Shown here: positions 25,642 to 33,755 of the stretch, in pieces
Layout of the letters: each line of letters opens with the position of its first letter
Numbering within the stretch: the stretch's first letter is position 1
Assembly: GCF_014203605.1 (NCBI RefSeq)
Contig: NZ_JACHJJ010000035.1
Span: 1-64,000, forward strand
DNA: 64,000 nucleotides
Source: Thiemannella venezuelensis
GTDB taxonomy: Bacteria > Actinomycetota > Actinomycetes > Streptosporangiales > Streptosporangiaceae
Direction: 5' to 3'
The notes under the pieces: generated by a model
What the model was told of the DNA's origin: nothing
Seen by the model: the letters and a program-made list of their open reading frames with translations, nothing else
Database searches by the model: none
Translations under genes and position numbers: made by a program

Positions 25642-26949
25642 ATGCTCGATGTGCGAAGGCTCCGCCTGCTCCGCGAACTCTCCCACCGGGGAACGATCGC
25701 CGCGGTGGCCGAGGCCCTGATGTTCACCCCGTCGGCGGTCTCCCAGCAGCTCTCCGCCCTGGAGCGGGAGGCCGGGGTGGCGCTGCTGGAGCGGACCGGC
25801 CGCCGGGTCGTGCTCACCCCCGCGGGGATCGCGCTGGTCGGGCACGCGGAGGCCGTACTGGAACGGCTGGAGCGGGCGGCGGCCGAGCTGGCCGCCGCCC
25901 GGGCGGGCCTGGCCGGGCCCCTCCGGATCGGCGCCTTCCCCACGGCGACCCGCGCCCTCCTGCCTCCGGCGCTGGCCGCCCTGAGCCGGGAGCACCCGTC
26001 CCTGGAGCCGATGGTCGACGAGATCGACCCGGCCGAGGTCGCCCCCCGCCTGCGCGCCGGAGACCTGGACGTGGCCCTGGTCCACGAGTACGACTTCGTC
26101 CCCGCCGAGCCCGACCTCGCCCTCGACTCCCGCCCCCTCCTCGAGGAACCCATGTACCTGGCCACCCCGCGCGCCCCGGCCGCCTCCCCCGATCCGGTCC
26201 TCCCGCCCCGCGGCGGCGCGGCGGTCCCCGCGGCGGGCGGGGGCGGCGGACCCGAGGACGGGGCCGCCGCGGCGCACGCCGCGCTCCTCGCCTGCCGGGA
26301 CGAGCCCTGGATCGCGTCCACGCCGGGCACGCTCTGCCACGCCATGACCGTCCGGGCCTGCCAGGCCGCCGGGTTCGCCCCTCGTATCCGGCACCACGTC
26401 GACGACTTCGGCACGGTCCTGGCGATGGTCGCGATCGGTCAGGGAGTGGCCCTGGTGCCCGGGCTCGGCGTCGGCGGCCCGCCGGAGGGCGTCCGCCTCG
26501 CCGAACTGCCCATGCGCCGCCGCACCCTGATCGCCTTCCGCCGCGGCGCCGGCGCCCATCCCGCGATCGCGGCCCTCACCGCCGCCCTGCGTGCGGGCGC
26601 AGGACGGTCACGAGACGGCGTCCGGGGCGGCGGGGAGGAGCACCCGGAAGCAGGCGCCCCGGGCGGGGGCCGTACGGAGGTCCACCCGGCCGCCGTGGGC
26701 GGTGACGATGGAGTGGACGATGGCCAGGCCCAGGCCGGTCCCGCCTCCCGCGGTACGGCTGCGCGAGCCGTCCGCGCGGTAGAAGCGGTCGAACGCGCGG
26801 GCCGCCTGCTCGGCGGTCATCCCCGGGCCGGTGTCCTCGATCACGAGTACGGCCTCGCCCCCGACCGTGCCGACACCGATCCGCACGGGCGTGCCCGGCG
26901 GGGTGTGGGCGACGGCGTTGCCGACGAGATTGGCCGTCACCTGCCGTAG
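25642..26949 (+). CDS. LysR-family regulator with an unusual antisense C-terminal extension
   Basis: The winged HTH (residues 5-62: RRLRLLRELSHRGTIAAVAE, then TPSAVSQQLSALERE) and a LysR effector domain to about residue 320 are clear. A Pro/Gly/Ala-rich insert lies near 175-205. LysR proteins normally end near residue 300-325, but here no stop occurs until 26949. The last ~110 residues are low-complexity (Gly, Arg, Asp, Ala) and are encoded opposite the kinase ATPase domain. The real stop may have been lost by a frameshift or sequence error near 26600. It likely regulates the divergent lyase gene. Confidence 0.85.
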   Translation: MLDVRRLRLLRELSHRGTIAAVAEALMFTPSAVSQQLSALEREAGVALLERTGRRVVLTPAGIALVGHAEAVLERLERAAAELAAARAGLAGPLRIGAFPTATRALLPPALAALSREHPSLEPMVDEIDPAEVAPRLRAGDLDVALVHEYDFVPAEPDLALDSRPLLEEPMYLATPRAPAASPDPVLPPRGGAAVPAAGGGGGPEDGAAAAHAALLACRDEPWIASTPGTLCHAMTVRACQAAGFAPRIRHHVDDFGTVLAMVAIGQGVALVPGLGVGGPPEGVRLAELPMRRRTLIAFRRGAGAHPAIAALTAALRAGAGRSRDGVRGGGEEHPEAGAPGGGRTEVHPAAVGGDDGVDDGQAQAGPASRGTAARAVRAVEAVERAGRLLGGHPRAGVLDHEYGLAPDRADTDPHGRARRGVGDGVADEIGRHLP

Positions 26950-28209
26950 CCGGGCCTCGTCCCCGCGGACCGGCGCCTTCCCGGGGGCACCGCCGTCCGG
27001 GCCGGTCAGGGTGACCCGGCGGGTGGGGTCCAGCGCGTGCAGATCATGGTGGGCGTCGGCGGCGAGGGTGCGGAGGTCCATCGGGGCGGGTTCCATCGAC
27101 GGGATGCCGTCGCTCTCGTCCAGGCGGGCCAGCAGGAGCAGATCCTCGACCAGCCGGGTGAGACGTCCCGCCTCTCTCTCGATACGGCTCATCGCCCGGT
27201 CGGTGTCGGACAGGCCGCCCATCCTGTACAGCTCGGCGAAGCCCTTGATCCCGAACAGCGGTGTGCGCAGCTCGTGGCTGGCGTCCGCGACGAAGCGCCG
27301 CATCCGGGCCTCCGACGCCTCCCGGCCGGCGAAGGCTCTCTCAAGCTGGCCGAGCATGCCGTTGAGCGCGGCCGCCAGGCGGCTCACCTCGGTGCCCGGA
27401 GCCGCCAGGCCGGGGACCCGCCGTGACAGGTCGCCTCCGGCGATGGCGGCCGCCGTCTCCTCGATCCCGCGTAGCGGCCGCAGCCCTCTTCCGACCGCGA
27501 ACCAGCCGGCGGCGGCGAGCAGGGCGAGCAGGACGACCGACGTCACGAGGCAGACCAGGGCCAGCCGGGTGAGCGTGGACCGCACGCCCTCCAGCGACGC
27601 GGCCACGACGACGCTGCCGCTCTCCGCGGGGAGCGCCTGTCCCGGGGGCGACTGCTGCGCGGCCCGTGGCACCGCGACCACCCGCCAGCGCGGCGCGTCA
27701 CCGCTCTGCCCCGGTACGTCGAAGGGTCGTCCGCCGAGCCCGGTGACGGCACCGGCGTCGAGCGGCGGGAGCCGCGGCTGCAGCTCCTGTCCCCGTGCCG
27801 CCAGACCGGTCCGATACCGGATGTTCCCTTCCGGGGTGAGGTAGGTGATGTGGACCTGGTCGAGGATGTCCATGCCGGGGAGCATGCGCAGGGCGGCCCG
27901 TCCGCTTTCCTGGGAGGCGGGCGGCACCAGCTCGGGGGAGACGCGCGCCAGCAGCGCCGCGAGCGGCCTCAGCTGCCCGTCCACCCGGCTGACCAGGTGG
28001 GAGCGGAGTGCGGCGATCGCGACCGTGCCGCTCACCACCAGCCCCGTCACCAGCAGGGCCGTGGTGATCAGCAGAAGGCGGCCCCTGAGCGAAAGACCCC
28101 TCGGCGGACGTCCGCGGGGCGAAGGCGCCCCGGGGAGGGGTCCGCCGGTGGGGACCCCCCTGCGCCGTCCCGGCCCGGAGCCCGCCGGGACGCCCGCGTC
28201 CCCGGTCAT
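26608..28209 (-). CDS. Sensor histidine kinase (HAMP, HisKA, HATPase)
   Basis: This 533-residue membrane kinase has TM1 near residues 45-70, an extracytoplasmic sensor to about 190, TM2 (RLALVCLVTSVVLLALLAA), a HAMP linker, the H-box DASHELRTPLFGIKG (phosphorylated His), N-box NLVGNAVAH, G1 EDTGPGM and G2 GGGTGLGLAIVHS. ATG 28209 overlaps the response-regulator stop (ATGA). It is the last gene of the exporter/two-component block. Its 3' end is overlapped by the open frame of the convergent LysR gene for 342 bp. Confidence 0.95.
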   Translation of the reverse strand: MTGDAGVPAGSGPGRRRGVPTGGPLPGAPSPRGRPPRGLSLRGRLLLITTALLVTGLVVSGTVAIAALRSHLVSRVDGQLRPLAALLARVSPELVPPASQESGRAALRMLPGMDILDQVHITYLTPEGNIRYRTGLAARGQELQPRLPPLDAGAVTGLGGRPFDVPGQSGDAPRWRVVAVPRAAQQSPPGQALPAESGSVVVAASLEGVRSTLTRLALVCLVTSVVLLALLAAAGWFAVGRGLRPLRGIEETAAAIAGGDLSRRVPGLAAPGTEVSRLAAALNGMLGQLERAFAGREASEARMRRFVADASHELRTPLFGIKGFAELYRMGGLSDTDRAMSRIEREAGRLTRLVEDLLLLARLDESDGIPSMEPAPMDLRTLAADAHHDLHALDPTRRVTLTGPDGGAPGKAPVRGDEARLRQVTANLVGNAVAHTPPGTPVRIGVGTVGGEAVLVIEDTGPGMTAEQAARAFDRFYRADGSRSRTAGGGTGLGLAIVHSIVTAHGGRVDLRTAPARGACFRVLLPAAPDAVS

Positions 28210-28916
28210 GCCCTCGGCCTGCGCAGCACGTACCCCACCCCGTGCAGAGTGTGGATGAGCTTGGGCTCGACGGTGTCGATCTTCCGCCGCAGGTAGCTCA
28301 CATAGGTGTCGACGATGCTGGAGTCCCCCGCGAAGTCGTACCGCCAGACGTGTTCGAGGATCTGCGCCTTGGAGACGACCTTTCCCGTGTTCAGGACCAG
28401 GTAGTGCAGCAGCCGGAACTCGGTGGGCGAGAGCCGTACCGGCCGCCCGGCCCGGGACACCTGGCGGCCGTCCGGGTCGAGCTCCAGGTCGCCCGCCCGC
28501 AGCGTCCGGTCGCCGGGCGCGAGTCCGGTACGGCGGAGCACCGCATGGATCCGGGCGAGCAGCTCCTCCAGGTCGAACGGCTTGGTCACGTAGTCGTCGC
28601 CGCCCAGCCGCAACCCGTTGACCTTGTCCGCCGCGGCGTCGCGGGCGGTGAGGAACAGCACGGGGATCCGGCCCGGACGGCCGGAGCCCAGCGGCCGGGG
28701 AAGCTCCCTGAGGCGGCGGACGACCTCGAAGCCGTCCAGGTCCGGCAGCATCACGTCCAGCAGGACCAGGTCGGGCGGGTCGTGCCGTGCGGCCTCCAGA
28801 GCCTCGGAGCCGGTGGCGGCGGAGCCGACCGTGTAACCGGCGAAGCGCAGGGTGGCCGAGAGCAACTCCCGCACCACGGGCTCGTCGTCGACGACCAGTA
28901 GCCGGTGTCCGTCCAT
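28206..28916 (-). CDS. OmpR/PhoB-family response regulator
   Basis: This 236-residue regulator has a receiver domain with the acidic pair VVDDE, the phospho-Asp in LVLLDVMLPDLDG and the Lys in VTKPFDLEEL. A winged-helix DNA-binding domain follows (LSPTEFRLLHYLVLNTGKVV, VDTYVSYLRRKID). ATG 28916 has GGGAGA just upstream. OmpR-type regulators bind direct repeats about 11 bp apart; two such repeats occur upstream of the ABC genes. Confidence 0.96.
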   Translation of the reverse strand: MDGHRLLVVDDEPVVRELLSATLRFAGYTVGSAATGSEALEAARHDPPDLVLLDVMLPDLDGFEVVRRLRELPRPLGSGRPGRIPVLFLTARDAAADKVNGLRLGGDDYVTKPFDLEELLARIHAVLRRTGLAPGDRTLRAGDLELDPDGRQVSRAGRPVRLSPTEFRLLHYLVLNTGKVVSKAQILEHVWRYDFAGDSSIVDTYVSYLRRKIDTVEPKLIHTLHGVGYVLRRPRA

Positions 28917-29001
28917 TCGTCTCCCCTCGGGACCGGTTCTCTCCGGCCGCGTTCCCTTCGGAACGGGCGCTCCCTTCGAGAATAAAGATCGGCACGCCGT
29001 C

Positions 29002-29805
29002 TCAGACGTCCCGCGAGCGGAAGACGGCGGACGCACCCGTCAGCAGGGCCAGCACGGTGGTGGCGAGCAGAACGAATCCCATGTGGGGCGGGAGGCTGCC
29101 GGAGGACGGAGCGGGGGAGAACATGCCCATGCCCGCGCTGCTCGGCCAGTACCTCACGGCCCACTCAGCCAGCCACTCGGGGAAGAGGGGAGCCGAGGCG
29201 GGCAGCAGCAACAGGAACGACCCCAGGGCGACCGCCCCCGCCGTCCTGCGCAGCAGGAAGCCCATGGCGACGCCGTACAGGCCGATCAGGGTCAGATACA
29301 GCCCGCCACCCATGATCGCCCCCGGTACGCCCGGATTCGTCAGGGAGGCGCTCGGGGCGCCCTGGGCGGCGAGCATCGTCTGGCTGATCAGGAAAGATCC
29401 GAGAGTGATGAGCGGGCCGCAGAGAAGCATGATCATGGTGACGACGGCCGCCTTGCCCACCAGGAGGCGTCCGCGCCGGGGCACGACGGTGACGCTGGTC
29501 CGCATCGTTCCCGCGGCGTACTCCGAGGTGACGGCCAGCACGCCGACGGCGCTGACGAGCAGCTGCGCGAGCGCGAGAGAGCGGAAGGCGGTCTCCAGCG
29601 GATCGAAGGACGCCTGCTCCCCCGGAGAGGAGCCCACGTAGGCCCTGCCGTTCGCGGTGCCGAAGAGGTAGGCGTAACAGAGAGCGATCACGAAGGCGCC
29701 GGCCAGTACGTATCCGGTGGCGCGGGTGGTGCGGAACTTGGCCCACTCCGAACGCAGGACGGCGGCGGGGGACGCGGTCGGCACAGCCGCGGTCGGGACG
29801 GTCAT
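29002..29805 (-). CDS. ABC-2-type exporter permease
   Basis: This 267-residue protein has about six TM helices: ATGYVLAGAFVIALCYAYLF, then LAQLLVSAVGVLAVTSEYAA and later ones. The EYAAGT motif is typical of ABC-2 drug/lantibiotic exporter permeases. ATG 29805 overlaps the ATPase stop (ATGA), so stoichiometric expression is likely. It precedes the two-component genes by 85 bp. Confidence 0.92.
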   Translation of the reverse strand: MTVPTAAVPTASPAAVLRSEWAKFRTTRATGYVLAGAFVIALCYAYLFGTANGRAYVGSSPGEQASFDPLETAFRSLALAQLLVSAVGVLAVTSEYAAGTMRTSVTVVPRRGRLLVGKAAVVTMIMLLCGPLITLGSFLISQTMLAAQGAPSASLTNPGVPGAIMGGGLYLTLIGLYGVAMGFLLRRTAGAVALGSFLLLLPASAPLFPEWLAEWAVRYWPSSAGMGMFSPAPSSGSLPPHMGFVLLATTVLALLTGASAVFRSRDV

Positions 29806-30719
29806 CGCCCGCTCCCTTCGGCGGCGCCGAACTCCACGCTGTCACGGGTGAGCTCCATGTACGCCTCCTCCAGTGAGATCCGGTGCGGCGTCAGCTCGTG
29901 CAGCACCACTCCGTGGGCCATCGCGACCTTCCCGATCACCGCGCTCTCCGTCCCCTCCACCGTCAGCGTGTCCTCCGCGCCCGGCCGTACGGCCGCACCG
30001 GCGTCGCGCAGCCGGCAGGCGAGCTCCTCCGCGTCCGGAGTACGCACCAGCACGCTCTCCCGCGAGCTCGACCGGATGAACTCGTCGAACTCGACGTCGG
30101 CGAGCAGCCGGCCGCGCCCGACGACGACCAGGTGATCGGCGGTCAGCGCCATCTCGCTCATCAGGTGGCTGGAGACCAGCACCGTGCGGCCCTGGGCGGC
30201 GAGCTCCCGCATGAGGGTGCGGATCCACACGATGCCTTCCGGGTCGAGCCCGTTGACCGGCTCGTCGAGCATCAGCACCTCCGGGTCGCCGAGCAGGGCC
30301 GCGGCGATGCCGAGCCGCTGGCCCATGCCCAGGGACAACCCGCCCGCGGCCCGGTCGGCGACCCGGGTGAGGCCGACGAGCCCGAGCACCTCCTCGACCC
30401 GGCTCCGCGCGAGGCCGTTGCTCTGCGCCAGGCACTTCAGGTGGTTGCGGACGCTCCTGCGGGGGTGCACCGCGCGGGCGTCCAGGAGTACGCCGACCTC
30501 GCGCATCGGCGAGGCGAGGTCCGCATAGCGGCGCCCCCGGATCGTGGCCGTGCCGCTCGTCGGCGCGTCGAGACCCAGGATCATCCGCATCGTGGTCGTC
30601 TTGCCCGCGCCGTTCGGGCCGAGGAATCCGGTGACCACCCCCGGTCTGACGTCGAAACTCAGGTCCTCCACCGCTGTGACCTCGCCGTAGCGCTTGGTCA
30701 GCCTTCGCAACTCGATCAT
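29802..30719 (-). CDS. ABC transporter ATP-binding protein
   Basis: This 305-residue ATPase shows Walker A GPNGAGKTTT, signature LSLGMGQRL, Walker B VLMLDEPVNGLDP and the H-loop in VLVSSHL. The C-terminal region of about 90 residues is typical of BcrA/CcmA-like drug-export ATPases. ATG 30719 begins MIELRRLTKRYG; the longer frame would run through the regulatory direct repeats. With the permease, it forms an exporter probably controlled by the adjacent two-component system. Confidence 0.95.
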   Translation of the reverse strand: MIELRRLTKRYGEVTAVEDLSFDVRPGVVTGFLGPNGAGKTTTMRMILGLDAPTSGTATIRGRRYADLASPMREVGVLLDARAVHPRRSVRNHLKCLAQSNGLARSRVEEVLGLVGLTRVADRAAGGLSLGMGQRLGIAAALLGDPEVLMLDEPVNGLDPEGIVWIRTLMRELAAQGRTVLVSSHLMSEMALTADHLVVVGRGRLLADVEFDEFIRSSSRESVLVRTPDAEELACRLRDAGAAVRPGAEDTLTVEGTESAVIGKVAMAHGVVLHELTPHRISLEEAYMELTRDSVEFGAAEGSGR

Positions 30720-30763
30720 GTGACGAATCCTGCGGCAGGAAGCTGCGCGGTCCCGGAGAAGAT

Positions 30764-30782
30764 CTGTGAGCTTCCTGTGAGC
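30764..30782 (+). promoter_or_regulatory. OmpR-type direct repeat, site 1
   Basis: CTGTGAGC occurs twice (30764-30771 and 30775-30782), 11 bp apart, as expected for tandem OmpR-family subunits on one DNA face. It lies about 45 bp upstream of the ABC ATPase start codon. Confidence 0.6.
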
Positions 30783-30844
30783 CGTTCGCGTCTCGGCGAC
30801 GTCACAGCGGTGCGCAAGCGGCACCGGGCACCTGACGGTGCGGA

Positions 30845-30862
30845 TCTCACAGGATTCTCACA
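30845..30862 (-). promoter_or_regulatory. OmpR-type direct repeat, site 2 (inverted)
   Basis: TGTGAGA occurs twice on the minus strand (plus-strand TCTCACA at 30845-30851 and 30856-30862), again with an 11-bp period. It is the same TGTGAG core as site 1 in the opposite orientation, about 80 bp away. Confidence 0.6.
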
Positions 30863-30944
30863 CCGCGGCGGCAGCACTACGCGAGCGGGGCACCCGCTCC
30901 GCCACCTCACGTGATCGTGCTGTGCGGAGCCCCGGGTCCTCGCC

Positions 30945-31799
30945 TCACATGAGCGTGCGGGCCGTCCAGAGCTCCGGGAAGATCTCGCGCCGCATGCTCC
31001 GCTCCAGCCAGCTCAGCCCGCTGGACCCGCCGGAGCCCGGCTTGCCGCCCATCGAGCGGCGCACCGCCATCAGGTGCCGGTAGCGCCAGTCGGAGAACTG
31101 CTCGGCCAGTTCGGTGAGGGCCTCGGCCAGCGGCGCGAGCGGCCCGCCGTACACCTCGACCCAGACCGCCTCCACCTGCGGGCTGGGCTGGTAGTCGGCC
31201 GCGAAGTCGCGCGCGACCGCCTCTCCGGGGACCGCGTGGCCGGCGCGGGCCAGGAAGGCCAGCACCGAGTCGTACAGGCTCGGCCGGGCCAGTGCCTCCA
31301 TGAGCTCGGCGTACGCCTCGGGGTTGCGGCGGTGCGGGCGGGTCCGCGCCTCGGACTTGTTGCCGAGCAGGAACTCGACGTGCCGGTAGAGCGCCGACTG
31401 GAAGCCCGACGCCTCGCCCAGCGCGTCGCGGAACTGGTTGAACTGCGCCGGGGTGAGCCAGCTCAGCGAGGCCCACGCGGCGTTGAGCGCCTCGAAGTGG
31501 TGGACCGTGCGTTTGATCGTCGCGGTCGCGGCGGTGGCGTCGTCGTCGTCCAGCTGCCGCTGGGCGAGCCGCCACTCCGAGCGGAGCAGGCCGAAGTAGA
31601 GCTCCATCACCTGGGTGGTGACCAGGAAGGCGAGTTCCTCCGGCGCGTCGGTGACGGTGCGCTGGAGCCGGTGCAGGGTCGCGGTGCCGACGTAGTCGTC
31701 GTACGGCGTGGCGGAGTCGAACCCGAGCGTGGGCAGGCCCTCGTTGGCCCTGGCCCGTTCGGCCCGGTCCTGCTCGGTGCGCTGCTGGATGCCGTTCAC
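30945..31799 (-). CDS. kynA: Tryptophan 2,3-dioxygenase
   Basis: This 284-residue heme enzyme oxidises L-tryptophan to N-formylkynurenine, the first step of the kynurenine pathway. Family blocks seen are YDDYVGTATLHRLQ, FNQFRDALGEASGFQSALYR and WRYRHLMAVRRSMGGKPGSG, the last containing the axial heme His. The GTG start at 31799 has AGGAGGAAA upstream. An Lrp-type regulator is divergent from it and a kynurenine-formamidase-like gene lies just beyond. Confidence 0.95.
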   Translation of the reverse strand: MNGIQQRTEQDRAERARANEGLPTLGFDSATPYDDYVGTATLHRLQRTVTDAPEELAFLVTTQVMELYFGLLRSEWRLAQRQLDDDDATAATATIKRTVHHFEALNAAWASLSWLTPAQFNQFRDALGEASGFQSALYRHVEFLLGNKSEARTRPHRRNPEAYAELMEALARPSLYDSVLAFLARAGHAVPGEAVARDFAADYQPSPQVEAVWVEVYGGPLAPLAEALTELAEQFSDWRYRHLMAVRRSMGGKPGSGGSSGLSWLERSMRREIFPELWTARTLM

Positions 31800-31854
31800 T
31801 GGGGTTTTCCTCCTCGTACGTTTCCTCCTTCCATGGTGGTCCGAATTAGAGAAT

Positions 31855-31880
31855 CAGGAAATAATATAATAAAGGCGATT
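31855..31880. promoter_or_regulatory. AT-rich divergent promoter (kynA / Lrp)
   Basis: A rare AT-rich island holds a perfect plus-strand TATAAT (31865-31870) and TATTAT/TATATT on the minus strand. It is the shared control region for kynA and the Lrp-type regulator. Confidence 0.6.
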
Positions 31881-31946
31881 TTGCGGATGACCTTCGGATC
31901 AGAAAGCCGATCGGGCATCCGGGTTACGCGGTGACGGAGTGTGATG

Positions 31947-32381
31947 ATGGACGCGATGGACTGGGCGCTCCTGGCGGAGCTGCAGGCGGACGCGCGGTTG
32001 TCCTACAGCGAGCTCTCCCGCCGGGTGCACCTGTCGGCCCCGGCGGTGGCCGAGCGGGTGCGGCGGCTGGAGGAGTCCGGGGTGATCACCGGCTACCACG
32101 CGCGGGTGGATCCGGCCCTGGCCGGGCGCGGCGTGGCGGCGCTGATCAGGATGTCGTGCTACGGGCCGCGGTGCGTGCTCCGCGACGAGCAGGCGCTGGC
32201 GTGGCCGGAGATCCTGGAGGTCCACCGGGTGACCGGGGAGACCTGCTGCCTGATCCGGGTGGCGGCGGCCTCGATGACCGCGTTCGAGGAACTGATCGAC
32301 AGGCTGGCGCCGTACGGGCACCCGTCGAGCATGATGGTGCTCTCCAGCCCCGTCCCCTGGAGACCGCTCACCTCCGGGTGA
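31947..32381 (+). CDS. Lrp/AsnC-family regulator
   Basis: This 144-residue regulator has an N-terminal HTH (LSYSELSRRVHLSAPAVAER) and a C-terminal RAM amino-acid-sensing domain (EVHRVTGETCCLIRV). ATG 31947 is 7 nt after GGAG; GTG 31941 and ATG 31944 are in frame. Its position facing kynA indicates control of tryptophan catabolism, with tryptophan or kynurenine as likely effector. Confidence 0.92.
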   Translation: MDAMDWALLAELQADARLSYSELSRRVHLSAPAVAERVRRLEESGVITGYHARVDPALAGRGVAALIRMSCYGPRCVLRDEQALAWPEILEVHRVTGETCCLIRVAAASMTAFEELIDRLAPYGHPSSMMVLSSPVPWRPLTSG

Positions 32382-32429
32382 GGCCCGCTCACGGAGACCG
32401 CGCGGCCGCCGGGTCCGTACGGCTTCCGG

Positions 32430-33629
32430 TCACCGGCAGCGGTCGGCGATCATCCTGACGGCATCGCGCCAGATCGGTGAGGCCTGGTCGATGACGTCGA
32501 AGTGGTCACCGGGCATTTCCAGATAAATCACCTCATCACCTGCCTCTTGAGCGGCACGCGCGTAGCGGCGGCCCAGGTCGACCAGGTCCAGGTCGTCGTC
32601 ACCGCCCTGCACGACGAGCTGGGGCACCCCGAGCGGGAGGCGCTCCATCGGGCTGGAGCGCGCGTAGACCTCCGGCGCCTCGCCGGCCGATCCTCCGAGG
32701 GCGGCGGCGACCGCGCCCGAGCTGAGGTGCCTGCGGTCGCCCTCGGCCAGGTCGAGCACCCCGGCGAGGGAGACCGCCAGGGTGATCCGGCGGTCGCCCG
32801 CGCGGTCGTCGGCCGCCGCGCGCAGGGCGAGCTGCCCGCCCGCCGAGTGGCCGATCACCGCGAGCGGGCCCCGCGCCTCCCGCGCGGCCAGGGCGATGCC
32901 TGCGGCGACGTCCTCGGTCGTCGCGGCCCAGCCGTGCAGGTCGGGACGGCGGTACTCGAGGTTCCACGACGCGAAGCCGCGCGAGGCCAGGTCGGCGCAG
33001 AGCGCGTCCATCAGGTCCGCGCCCCAGATCGACCGCCAGTAACCGCCGTGCAGCAGCACCGCCGTCGGAACCGCGGCGGCGTCCGTTTCCGAGCGCGTCC
33101 ACGGACCCGCCGCCCGGAACCGCCACGGGAGCCGTACCTCGGCCCACTGGTCGGGATGGGCTCCGTAGGCGACTCTGCGGGCCGGCCACCACCGCCGGTG
33201 CACGGCGTGCCGGATCGCCCAGGCCAGCCCCCAGACCCCCCGGCCGTGCAGATGGGTGGAGCGCACGACCACTCCGCTCTCCGCGGCGAACTCCGGCTGC
33301 CCGGGGACGGTGCGGGCCGGCCGGAGGGCTCCGGGCTGCTCGCCCGGGGCGGGGACGGCTCTGGCGAGATCCAGCCAGACGGCGTGGGGGCAGGCGGGGA
33401 TGAGCGCCCGTACCCCGGGGTCCGGGCCGGGCAGGACGACCAGGACCTCGGAGGAGTCCGCGGCGGCTTCCAGAGCGGCTTCCAGCTCGGACGGACCGGG
33501 GGCGGGCGAGACCGTCCCCCGGACGCCGAGCGCGGCGAACTCCCGGTCTGCGACCTCGGCGAGCAGCGGGAGATCGGCGACCAGCCCGGGGCCTGTGATC
33601 ACGCGGACGTTCACGTCGGGTGAGGTCAT
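32430..33629 (-). CDS. Kynurenine-formamidase-like hydrolase fused to an AroQ-like N-terminus
   Basis: The C-terminal two thirds (about residues 130-399) is an alpha/beta hydrolase with HGGYW (LLHGGYWR), nucleophile loop GHSAGG, Asp in VVQGGDDDLDLV and His in MPGDHFDVID. This is the pattern of bacterial kynurenine formamidases. The N-terminal ~100 residues (VRVITGPGLVADLPLLAEVA, then EVLVVLPGPDP) resemble a degenerate type II dehydroquinase (AroQ) core. The location beside kynA supports N-formylkynurenine hydrolysis. ATG 33629 is preferred; GTG 33647 is in frame. No kynureninase gene is adjacent. Confidence 0.75.
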   Translation of the reverse strand: MTSPDVNVRVITGPGLVADLPLLAEVADREFAALGVRGTVSPAPGPSELEAALEAAADSSEVLVVLPGPDPGVRALIPACPHAVWLDLARAVPAPGEQPGALRPARTVPGQPEFAAESGVVVRSTHLHGRGVWGLAWAIRHAVHRRWWPARRVAYGAHPDQWAEVRLPWRFRAAGPWTRSETDAAAVPTAVLLHGGYWRSIWGADLMDALCADLASRGFASWNLEYRRPDLHGWAATTEDVAAGIALAAREARGPLAVIGHSAGGQLALRAAADDRAGDRRITLAVSLAGVLDLAEGDRRHLSSGAVAAALGGSAGEAPEVYARSSPMERLPLGVPQLVVQGGDDDLDLVDLGRRYARAAQEAGDEVIYLEMPGDHFDVIDQASPIWRDAVRMIADRCR

Positions 33630-33755
33630 CCGCTCATTCTGGCTCACCCGGCCCCGGCGGACGGAACGCGCGCCGCCTGCCGGGGTCGTGCGTGTGCCCG
33701 GCGAGGGTCGCCGGAGGCCCCGTGCGGGGCTCTCGCCCCGGGGATCCGGGAAGGG

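Noticed and set aside
26600-26949. Novel domain at the LysR C-terminus
   Set aside because: The residues are low-complexity and lie exactly antisense to conserved kinase motifs, so they are better explained as shadow sequence or lost stop.
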